Source: Venturia oleaginea (Eukaryota > Ascomycota > Dothideomycetes > Venturiales > Venturiaceae). From it: a DNA stretch of 64,000 bases. A model generated the notes under the pieces. The model saw only the letters and a program-made list of their open reading frames with translations. It ran no database searches and was not told the DNA's origin. Shown in pieces: positions 49,782 through 58,420 of this stretch (its first letter is position 1; each line of letters begins with the position of its first letter). Location of the stretch: NCBI GenBank assembly GCA_013176395.1, contig JABMLP010000021.1, forward strand, positions 372,001 to 436,000. The letters are read 5' to 3'. The position numbers and the translations under genes were made by a program.

Positions 49782-50229
49782 GGTTTCCTGTTAGCAATAA
49801 CCTTTCTCTTCTTTTGGGCGGCGCTTTCACGAACTCTATGTATTTTGGAGAGGCGCATTGAAAAAGGTTCGATATCCACTGTACTTATCATGCTTTTCTT
49901 TGGCGCCGTTTTTGTGGTGTCTGGTTAGGCTTGGTGGATACCTGACGCTCGTTTGGTCTGCTGGGACAGAACAATGATGATGCATATATGTATGAACAAT
50001 ATGGGGAAGAAATAATGATTATGAAGGATATAACTTAATGAAAGAATGCGAAATATGAATTATCACTATGTCGAAGATTATATTACCAGTTCCTTTCTCA
50101 AGACTTGTTTAACCACTTTTCTCACTTGCTTTCTTCAATGATAATTCTACCTTTTGCAACTTACTGAGTTATTCCCAAGCACGAACTCACAGAACGAACC
50201 ACCGAAATATTTACCAATGTTATCAACTA
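49782..50229. other. Intergenic 3' flank of the 7TM gene, no gene seen
   Basis: AT-rich flank between the 7TM gene stop and the left terminal repeat of the pogo-derived element. A minus-strand frame overlapping the end of the 7TM gene is a shadow. No repeat or RNA gene is visible. Confidence 0.5.
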
Positions 50230-50885
50230 ACGTATTCGATCACCCAACCCGTCAGATCACCCAACCCGTCCAAATTTCTTGGCACGACCATCTTATATTA
50301 CGACTCTTCAGTTTCATCGCCATTGACAATAGATTCCAAGTCCGTCGTGTTGCTATCTGATTCAGAAGATATCTCGATATCTTTTTTACAAGTTCGCGCA
50401 TTATGCCCAGTTGCGCCGCAGTTCCCACAGCGCCGTTGAGTTGGTCGGGCTGTTTTCGATCCCTGAGGCGCTACAGACGCCTCTGCAGCTACCTGCGCTG
50501 CTGCAGTCCCATACTCTATAGTACATATCTGCCACCTCATACAGCCGGGGCGCAAATCCTCGCGAATCGAGGTCGAGGATATATCGGACAAGCGTTTGCT
50601 CTTCGGTAAGGGTAAGTTTCCGACCGTTTGGTGGTCTTTCGAGGATAAATGGGACTCCTCTGACGCGATCGGAGAGGGTTTGTTGTTTAACGTTGAAGGC
50701 GCTCGCAGCAGCCCGTTGGCTTCGGAGTTGGCCGGTATTCAAAGCTTGGATTGCATGGTGAATTCTCCCTTCGTGGAGTAGTAATTCATTACGTTGTTGA
50801 GACATAGTAGAATAAGAAGAGTAGTTGGGGTCTTAGCAAATTTTGACCGCTTGGGTGATCTGACGGGTTGGGTGATCGAATACGT
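50230..50885 (-). mobile_element. Internally deleted pogo/Fot1-like DNA transposon (656 bp)
   Basis: Terminal inverted repeats of about 45 bp bound the element. The left end is ACGTATTCGATCACCCAACC..., and the right end read inverted is the same through a doubled GATCACCCAACCCGTC motif. TA lies just outside both ends (50228-50229 and 50886-50887), the target duplication of this superfamily. The interior keeps the first and last parts of a transposase gene but lacks the catalytic core, so the copy is non-autonomous. Confidence 0.85.
50298..50805 (-). pseudogene. Pogo-type transposase remnant: N-terminal HTH fused to C-terminal zinc knuckle
   Basis: ATG 50805 opens a 134-codon frame ending at 50401. 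Its first 95 residues are the psq/CENP-B-like DNA-binding start of a pogo-family transposase (AIQALNTGQLRSQRAAASAF, RKLTLTEEQTLVRYI, LDSRGFAPRLYEVADM). After a deletion join near 50525 the sequence continues, shifted by one frame, as the transposase C-terminus with the zinc knuckle CGNCGATGHNARTC and an acidic tail, ending at 50298. The whole DDE catalytic domain is missing. As it stands, the frame could still make a small DNA-binding protein. Confidence 0.8.
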
Positions 50886-51058
50886 TACACGTTTGAAGTC
50901 TCACAAAGCGGAGCGAAGCGAAAAACAATCTCGTCACATATATCTCTCCTGCTATCCTCTAGTAAGAGCAACCCCCCAAAAATGGTAGGAAAATTATTTC
51001 CCTCGGCAGGTCCAAGGGGAACCGACCGACCGGTCCAGACGTGCTACAGCTACAGCTA

Positions 51059-52342
51059 CAAGTGCTGTGCATGAACGGGCTGACACCCCCCCCTGTCAAT
51101 TTTGTCTCAGTCATGAAGCTAGCAAAATAAAGCAGACTCTACCTTTACTATCACCTCATATTCTTCATTATACAGCTTCAAATGCCTGGCAAGCATAAGA
51201 ACCGTCAATCATTTCGTGATCCTGAGCGGCCGAAAGGCCAACGTCTCTCTGAGCGCGAGCGTACTCAGATCCTCACCTTATACCACCTTGCAGAATGGAA
51301 CAAGACCCAAATCGCTCGAAAGCTTCGCCTTGCTCGATCTACGGTTATTCTTTGTATTCAAGAAGGCTATTATACTCCTCGTAAGCCACCTGGCAGGCCA
51401 TTTATGCTTACAATCCACCGCCGCCACCGTCTAATCAACCGAGCTACCCAGGATGCTCTACACCGACGAATGCCGCTTGAGCAGATTGCCTCGATTGAGG
51501 GTATTCAAGCCTGCCGGAGAACCCTTTTTCAAGCCTTTAAATGCGAGAGATTCTTCCGCCGTATCGCCGTCGAGAAGCCTCTTCTTACGGAGGCGCACCG
51601 AGCGGCAAGACTGCAGTGGGCAATACGTCACAACATTGGGACTTTGAGCAGTGGAAACGTGTCCTCTGGACAGACGAGGCATCTTTTACAATAGGAGGCT
51701 TTGGCGTCATATACGTAACAAGGAGGCCTGAGAAGAAGTATGAACCTTCTTGCTTATTACCAAAGTTTCGAGGTTATTCTTCTTGGATGGCTCATGGCTG
51801 TATTTCTGGGACAACAAAGGGACCTCTTGTAGTTTGTGAGAAGGCTTGGGGCAAGGTTACTGCTGCTATATACTCTGAGCATATTCTGCCAGGGGTATAT
51901 AGTCATATTCACGAGATGAAGCATATAGGAGGCTACTTTCGAGCAATCTTGATGGAAGATAACGCCTCCGTACATACGGCTAGGCTTACTCAGGCAGTAC
52001 ACTCTCAGTACAACCTTAATAGGATGACTTGGCCAGCTAACTCACCAGATCTCAACCCAATTGAGAATGTCTGGCGGCTGTTAACATATAGAATTGGGAG
52101 GCGCTTTCCGTACTCGGAAGCAGATGTACGACAGTATCTTGAGGAAGAATGGGCTAAACTTGAGCTAGATGACTTTGTTAAGTATATAGAAGAGATGCCT
52201 GAGCGCGTACAAGCCGTTATCGCAGCTAATGGCGGCCACACTAAGTGGTAATGTATACAAAGTGTGCTTCATTTTGCTAGCTTCATGACTGAGACAAAAT
52301 TGACAGGGGGGGGGGTGTCAGCCCGTTCATGCACAGCTCTTG
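51059..52342 (+). mobile_element. Tc1/mariner element with about 75-bp terminal inverted repeats
   Basis: The 1284-bp element is flanked by TA at 51057-51058 and 52343-52344. The two ends match over roughly 75 bp (CAAG[T/A]GCTGTGCATGAACG..., then a C-run of 8 versus 10, then TGTCAATTTTGTCTCAGTCA...). So few differences suggest a young copy. It sits 173 bp from the pogo-derived element and has inserted in a short CAGCTA/CGGCTA repeat. Confidence 0.9.
51182..52251 (+). pseudogene. Tc1/mariner transposase with a single frameshift
   Basis: ATG 51182 starts a basic N-terminus and helix-turn-helix (LSERERTQILTLYHLAEWNK, then ARSTVILCIQ). The frame breaks at about 51630, where one base seems to be lost in an AC/CA run. 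The next frame continues without gap into the catalytic domain: Asp in VLWTDEASF, Asp in LMEDNASVHTA, and the third acidic residue in NSPDLNPIENVW. It ends at ANGGHTKW (52251). The full length of about 355 residues is normal for the family. I see no other lesion. Confidence 0.88.
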
Positions 52343-52649
52343 TACGGCTACGGCTACGGCTAAGTATGGATGGATGGATGGATGGATGATGTGAAACGGG
52401 AAACGGGAAAGGGTTAGTTGGGAGGTACCAGTCTGGAAACACGTTGAGAAGCGGGATTTGTCATTGTCATTCATTGCTTGAGGTTATCGGCTTTAGATTT
52501 CCGGCGGATATGTGGCGGGCTACTTGCTAGATTGGTGGGTGGCTTGGTGTAGGTTGTGTGGTTGTTACGGGCCGGGCCTGGGAGTGTTGGGCTAGTTTTG
52601 TGTTGGTGGTGGTTTTGGTGCCGCAGATTTCTCGGAGAAGTTGGAGGGT

Positions 52650-52734
52650 TTTGGTTGTTGGTGGTGTTTGGTTGTTGGTAGTGTTTGGTTGTTGGTGGTG
52701 TTTGGTTGTTGGTGGTGTCTGGTTGTTGGTAGTG
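52650..52734. repeat. Minisatellite, 5 x 17 bp
   Basis: Five head-to-tail copies of TTTGGTTGTTGGTGGTG, each exactly 17 bp and differing by at most two bases (copies 2 and 5 have A in place of one G; copy 5 also has TCT in place of TTT). Confidence 0.9.
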
Positions 52735-53431
52735 TTTAGATGGATGATGCGACGTCGGTGTTGGTGTTGCCAGGGCTGGAATTATGAAGCAGATATTTGC
52801 CTGGATAGGAAAGTGAATGCGGAGAGACGTCATAGCAATTACTAAGCATGGTGTTTGAAAATGGACTCGGGCTATCTTCGGAAGCTTTCGGTCTAGCTTC
52901 GGGTTTGGCACCTTGCAAAGCTCTTCGACCGTGAAAACAACGCGTCCGTGTCTCCACTGTCCCACTGCAGCATAGCAAACAAGCTCCCATGGTAAACTAC
53001 CTAAGCTTAATCGCGCATCATCTGCTTCTTCGACATTTCCAGACCACTGCTCTATTCTCTAGGACACCATATTCACCGTATTCACCATCACAACTCCCCT
53101 ATAGAATTCTCCGCAGCTTCGCCGCGTTCAATTCCCGAAGAAAGATCTCCAACCACGACCACCACGCACGAGGACATCTCCGCATTAGGGCAACCCATAC
53201 GCTTAGTATCGACTGACAGGTCCACCCATTGGACAGGCGAAGGAGCTCAGAGCCCCACCTTGTGCCTTCTGCCCGCCATGACCCCTCTTTCAGCATCAGC
53301 ATGATGATTTTGTGGAGGTGCCGGTACCTTGAGCTTCCATTGTTCCACTGCCAGGTGGGGTTGGACTATATGACGAAAGAAGAATACCATGAAGTAGGTT
53401 GGTAAGGTGTGGCCACGAGGTGAGGGACGCG

Positions 53432-53437
53432 TATAAA
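53432..53437 (+). promoter_or_regulatory. Candidate TATA box of the formate dehydrogenase gene
   Basis: TATAAA in the context GCGTATAAAGCG, 283 bp before the start codon and 158 bp before the probable leader intron. Highly expressed fungal metabolic genes often have such a box. Confidence 0.4.
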
Positions 53438-53589
53438 GCGAACAAGATGCCTTGATGTATCGTTGCTTGTTACTTTCCAGCTTACCACAACTTGTACCTC
53501 ATTTGAAGAAGTAGCATCGTCTCACGGTTTTTATTCCCACTAACGTTCCCCGCACTACTGTCAAGAAGACCAGTTCCCGTCATATCGTG

Positions 53590-53666
53590 GTAAGTATTTC
53601 CGTTCACTCATCGGGGTACCTCTTCCCTTCGACCAGACTGGATAGCTAATAAGGCGTGATTCCTAG
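53590..53666 (+). other. Probable intron in the 5' untranslated region of the formate dehydrogenase gene
   Basis: A GTAAGT donor at 53590, a GCTAAT branch-like site and a TCCTAG acceptor ending at 53666 define a 77-nt intron wholly before the start codon at 53715. This is inferred from splice signals only. Confidence 0.45.
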
Positions 53667-53714
53667 ATCCTACCGCTTATTCACACTCTCGAACAGTCAT
53701 AGTTTTCAATCATA

Positions 53715-55056
53715 ATGGTATTTATTGCCCGTTCATTCTCGCGTCTTGCGCGCCCCGCTTCGTCTCTGCTTCGTCCCTCAATTGCTCCACCTCGAGCTGC
53801 AAGCAAGCTTCCATTGGGCGCCAGAACGCTAACAGCAACTGCCAATCGACAGGGAAAAGTTCTTCTTGTCTTATATGATGTAAGTAACCCACATACCTTT
53901 CCAATTGTTTGAAGACTAATCGATTACAGGGTGGTGTTCACGCCGAGCAAGAACCAAAGCTCTTAGGAACTACTGAGAACGAGCTTGGTCTCCGAAAATG
54001 GATCGAGGAGCAGGGACACACCCTTGTTACCACATCTGACAAGGAGGGAGAAGGTTCCAAGTTCGACCAGGAACTGGTCGATGCTGAGGTTATTATCACC
54101 ACACCGTGAGTGGCACTCAGTATATAAAAGAACATTAGCTAACAATCTACACCAGCTTCCACCCAGGTTACCTCACCGCCGAACGTCTTGCCAAAGCCAA
54201 GAAGCTTAAGATTGCCGTCACCGCAGGTATTGGCTCCGACCATGTCGACCTTGACGCAGCCAACAAGACCAATGGCGGCATCACTGTAGCCGAAGTCACC
54301 GGCTCTAATGTTGTCTCCGTCGCCGAACACGTAATCATGACCATCCTCGTCCTCGTCCGCAACTACACACCCGCCCACCAACAAATTGAGAACGGAGATT
54401 GGAACGTCGCCGAGGTGGCCAAGAACGAGTACGATCTCGAAGGCAAGGTCGTCGGAACTGTCGCCGTCGGACGGATCGGTGAGCGTGTCCTCCGCCGTCT
54501 CAAGCCTTTCGACTGCAAGGAATTGCTATATTTTGATTACCAGCCTCTGAGCCCAGAGGCTGAGAAGGAGATTGGATGCCGTCGTGTCGAATCTTTGGAG
54601 GAGATGTTGGCACAGTGTGATGTTGTCACCATCAACTGCCCTCTCCACGAGAAGACGAGGGGTTTGTTCAACAAGGAACTCATCGCCAAGATGAAGCCAG
54701 GTTCATGGCTCGTCAACACCGCCCGTGGTGCCATCGTCGTCAAGGAGGATGTCGCAGCTGCGCTGAAATCGGGACACCTCCGTGGTTACGGTGGTGATGT
54801 GTGGTTCCCTCAACCGGCACCAAAGGATCATCCATTGAGAACTGCGAAGAACCCATGGGGCGGTGGAAATGCCATGGTGGCTCATATGTCTGGTACTTCC
54901 ATCGATGCGCAAGCGCGGTATGCCGCTGGTACCAAGGCTATTTTGGAGGAATACTTCTCTGGCCGTGAGAATTACAGGCCTCAGGATTTGATTGTTCATA
55001 AGGGGGATTATGCCACCAAGGCCTATGGACAGAGGAACGTTGGGGCTAAGTCTTGA
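53715..55056 (+). CDS. FDH1: NAD-dependent formate dehydrogenase
   Basis: The enzyme oxidises formate to CO2 with reduction of NAD+. Exons 53715-53879, 53930-54105 and 54156-55056 give 413 residues; both introns are 50 nt. The first 45 residues are rich in Arg, Ser and Ala without acids ([20 protein letters not shown]), which looks like a mitochondrial targeting peptide. The catalytic part has [34 protein letters not shown], the dinucleotide-binding [40 protein letters not shown] with the catalytic Arg, and [10 protein letters not shown] with the catalytic His. The GQRNVGAKS end lacks an obvious peroxisome signal. Confidence 0.95.
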
Positions 55057-56175
55057 GCTGTGGGTTTGAGATGATGTAAATTGGTTGGCGAAGTTGAGTA
55101 AATTGTAACAAGAGTTGTTTTATATATATCCCGTGCTCTTTCTCCGAACTCGCTCCGATTCCGTTATTACGGATGCATAAGCTTCGATTTCTTATTTCTA
55201 AAGGCCGTCGAAACGTGACGTTCGTAACGTTGAGTGCTGCTTCTTGCCTTGGACAGTTTCTTGGCCTGACGAGGCGATGGAAAATTGTTTTTGAGGTTGG
55301 TTGGATGGGTCCCTTTTTTACTACCTGAGTGGCTCTTTCTCGGGTGACGCTCTCTCTGCTTGAAGACAGATACTTTTAAGAGGGAATTGCATTCTTGATA
55401 CGTACGTACGTACATGAATACAGGAAACACGACGCGTGGATATTTTTGGTATTCCGGTAAGGTATAGAGGTCGTCTTACCTTTTTCACTGACTGCGTTTG
55501 TCATTTGAGGAGGGAGGTGGGGGGAGGGATGGATAACCTTGATGGTTGATGGCATAGTAATGAGTTTGGAAAGTAAGGAAGGAGTTGAAGGGATGATTTT
55601 GGTTGGTGATGCGGCGGTTGGTGTTAACCTTTTGGGGTGGGTATGACCCGTTTTGTGGTTCTGTGGTTTGGGAAGATTTTGGTTACTGATGGATGGATGG
55701 ATGAATGTTAGATTTGAGATTTGTTTCTGATGGATACGATCATTCCTCCTCTTGTGGTAGACAGTCCTCTGGCCAGCTCCATGGAATTGGGATGCATTCT
55801 TCGATCACGCCGTAATCTAATGCCAGGTTAACAAATTGCCTTGCCATATGATCACGCTGGGCTCTGGCAATGCCACGAAGCTCGATTTTGGAGACAAAGG
55901 AGAAACCAGGAGTTCGTACTTTTAGGTGTTAGCGATTTCGAAGCCTTGGGATCTGGACGTCGCAGCTGACTATCTATCCTCGTCTGGCGATATGATTATT
56001 GACCTTATGGATCCAAATATGATCGGATGTCCGTGCACAAGTGATCGATCTGTTCCTTGCTCCACGAGTGAGGTTCAATGAGTTGGAGTGAAAGTTCAAC
56101 TGGTCTCACGATACCAATGGACGACTGCTGAGGGCGGTGATGAGATAGAACCTGCGCCTGAACAGGGCGACTGTG
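55057..56175. other. Intergenic region, no gene seen
   Basis: The 3' flank of the formate dehydrogenase gene, then G/T-rich DNA with short TGGA runs near 55688. The open frames (for example 55430-55167, minus) are short, basic and unlike any family I know. Confidence 0.5.
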
Positions 56176-56583
56176 CTAGTGAGAAGACTTGTGTGAATCG
56201 TGTCCAGATAACCTGTCTTCGATTTTTATGCTCGACGCGTCTTCAGACATGTCTGGCTCATCTTTGATGCGTGGCATTAGTGAATGGCCGTCATGCGGCC
56301 AAAGTGTCTCCTTTTTTAATGTTCGTGAAGTCCGGTGGTTGTTATGGGCAGAAAGATTCCTTCGTACCTCTTGATCTTCAGTTTTGACGTGCCGTGCATC
56401 GTATGAATGAATTCTCCTCTCGGGAGGTGATGTTGAATTGGAACACATGTGTGCGTTTTCGAAGGTCCGGTGTAGGTGGGTGGATATGGATGTAAGTAAA
56501 GTGGTTAAGATGCAATGGTTTGGAATTTTTGTGCTAGCAGTTCGAATGTTGTGATGACAACAAGGGCGATGAATTTCTGACAT
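56176..56583 (-). CDS. Small hypothetical protein with three SUMO-consensus-like sites
   Basis: An uninterrupted frame of 135 codons from ATG 56583 to the stop at 56176. The product is polar and His/Ser-rich. Its C-terminal half has three sites of the psi-K-x-E form (VKTE, IKDE, IKIE) in acidic surroundings. No domain is recognised. It could be one exon of a larger regulator or a chance frame; the even spacing of the three sites is the main reason to list it. Confidence 0.25.
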   Translation of the reverse strand: MSEIHRPCCHHNIRTASTKIPNHCILTTLLTSISTHLHRTFENAHMCSNSTSPPERRIHSYDARHVKTEDQEVRRNLSAHNNHRTSRTLKKETLWPHDGHSLMPRIKDEPDMSEDASSIKIEDRLSGHDSHKSSH

Positions 56584-56796
56584 TGGCAAAAACGAAAATC
56601 AGATATCACCCAGGATTTTATCGCAGTGTCTGTACTTTTGGAGCATACGATATTTACCTGCGCGCTCAACCAGCTATCCCAAGTCACCCACAAGAACCAA
56701 TTGTCTTTTCATGCTACGCAAACAGGGTATCTCTGCAAAAAACGCCGCGCCAGCCGTATCTCATATCCGTATCTCATATCCTACAATATCGAATGG

Positions 56797-58265
56797 TCAC
56801 CGCCGCGGTATCGTCTCTATCACGACGCTCTCTTCCTCGTCATCGCTATCATCCCTGAAACCCTCTTCCAATTCCCTACTCAATCGCCTAGTACTGTCTA
56901 CCCCCTCCACATTGGACCGACTCCTAGTCCTAGCATCCATACTCAAACTCAACCCATCCCTTCTGCCCCTCGCAATCTCATCATCTTCATCCTCGCTATC
57001 TCCAATTCCATATCCCAAATCCCCATTTTCAAAATGATGTGTCGTTCCGGTCCCTAATTCCTCGTCGCCATCTCTCGCGTCCACAACTCGAGAATTGTTT
57101 TGTTGACGCCGATGCCTGTACTCTGCCCAACGGCTGGGAAGGAGGAAGGAGAAGAGCGCAGAGATTATGTTTGAGCGTAGATTTTGGGTCGAAGACGAGA
57201 AGGAGGATATGGGATTCGTATGGACGGGGAGGTATTGCGAGTAGCGAGCGCGATGCCGTCGGTATAGCGGAATTATTAACAGCGAGAGGACGACGTAGAG
57301 AAGAAGAGCGAGAAGAGCCGGCAGGAGGAGGGACTAAAGGTTGTAAGTGAGTACTAAGTCTGGTCCGACGATGTGGTTCCGTTGTGACAGCGGTATTCGC
57401 GCGTTGACAAGCTGCTGGTACCCATTCACATCAACATATGCCGTTGTACGGATGTATAGTATGAAAGCTGGGACAGCTATGTCATTTATTCCAGTAATGT
57501 TTCTACCACGTCCCTATCCAAACTCTAACAAAGGGACGGCTACGTTCGGGAGACGTACTTTGAGGAAGGAGAAGTTGGATGCCATGACTTCTGGAGGAGA
57601 AGCCCAAGTGTAGATTGCGAGAAGGCTGACGGGCGCGAGTAGAATGGGTATTAGGATTGAGAATGGCGAGTGTTGGTATGGCGATGTTAGGGACTGTATG
57701 AACTCGGTAGAGAAGTGTTCCTCGCCGGCGAACTCGTATGCGATGAGTTCATTGGGGAGGTGATGTGGTGTTTGACCGTTGCTGGTGCTGATCTGGTGCT
57801 GGTGGACCGAGAGATGCATGCGGGTATCGTATTCTAGTTGGAGGGAAACAGGCAACGGCTTGATTGTTCGAGCAGAAGGAAAATAAACAATCGCCGTTTC
57901 ATTCCCCGCACCGAGAGTCCTAGACAACATTTGGCTTTTAATTAATTCGAGGCCAGAACGTGATGTCGAGCTCAAGCTCGAGTGCTGTCCCTCCCCTATT
58001 ATGATCAGGAGTAACTCGATAACACAGCCCAAGCCATCCCCTGCATTGGAGCTGTCCCAGCCGTCCTACTCGCTGAAACCTCTTCAATCGGACAGAAACT
58101 GTCGCTGGTTGAGTCCTGAGAAACACCCGGATGCCTTCACTGTCTGTACTAGGATATATCCCTTATGTCGCCAGGGGTGTTGTAATATCTCTCGGACCCG
58201 ATATCCACACCTGCCACCGCCCCCAAGACAATTGCGCCAACCACCACGGAATATACAATTCCCAT
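56797..58265 (-). CDS. Multi-exon membrane protein with signal peptide and acidic tail, family not recognised
   Basis: ATG 58265 starts a signal peptide or anchor (MGIVYSVVVGAIVLGAVA). I infer exons 58265-58211, 58143-58070, 57984-57559, an exon starting at 57513, and 57333-56797. Exon 3 holds a probable lumenal domain (LGAGNETAIVYFPSAR, PLPVSLQLEYDTRMHL) and a membrane segment (FSILIPILLAPVSLLAIYTW). The last exon has another (LLLPALLALLLYVVLSLLI), then FLLPSRWAEYRHRRQQ and a very acidic Ser/Asp/Glu tail ending ETIPRR. The donor GTACGT at 57558 is strong. The joins around 58070, 57513 and 57333 are uncertain, and the exon at 57513 may belong inside one longer intron. I do not assign a function. 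Confidence 0.5.
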
Positions 58266-58420
58266 ATCGAACCCGCCAAACCCACCAAACCCACCAGATC
58301 AGTCGGCTATTCCTACACGCGACGAATTCGAACCCGCAGGATAGGAAGGCGCGACCAACACCAACTTGCTGAGCGGGACGGCCAGTCTCTTTCCCGCTCT
58401 GGCTGACACGACCATAGAGA
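58266..58420. promoter_or_regulatory. Very short divergent promoter (155 bp) of the formin and the membrane protein gene
   Basis: Only 155 bp separate the inferred minus-strand ATG (58265) from the formin ATG (58421), so leaders and promoter elements of both genes must overlap here or reach into the genes. It is Pro-codon-like (CCACCAAACCCACCA) but has no convincing coding frame of its own. Confidence 0.45.

Larger units (their letters stand above)
52343..53589. other. Intergenic region with TGGA microsatellite and a minisatellite
   Basis: It holds (TGGA)5 at 52367-52386 and the 17-bp minisatellite at 52650-52734. A 164-codon minus-strand frame (52965-52471) translates the minisatellite as a Gln/Asn/Thr/Pro-rich tract. 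It has no family resemblance and is probably not a gene. The right part is the promoter of the formate dehydrogenase gene. Confidence 0.5.

Noticed and set aside
52471..52965. 164-codon minus-strand frame in the minisatellite region
   Set aside because: Much of it is translation of the 17-bp repeat as a Gln/Asn/Thr/Pro tract; no domain, and the rest lacks coding character.
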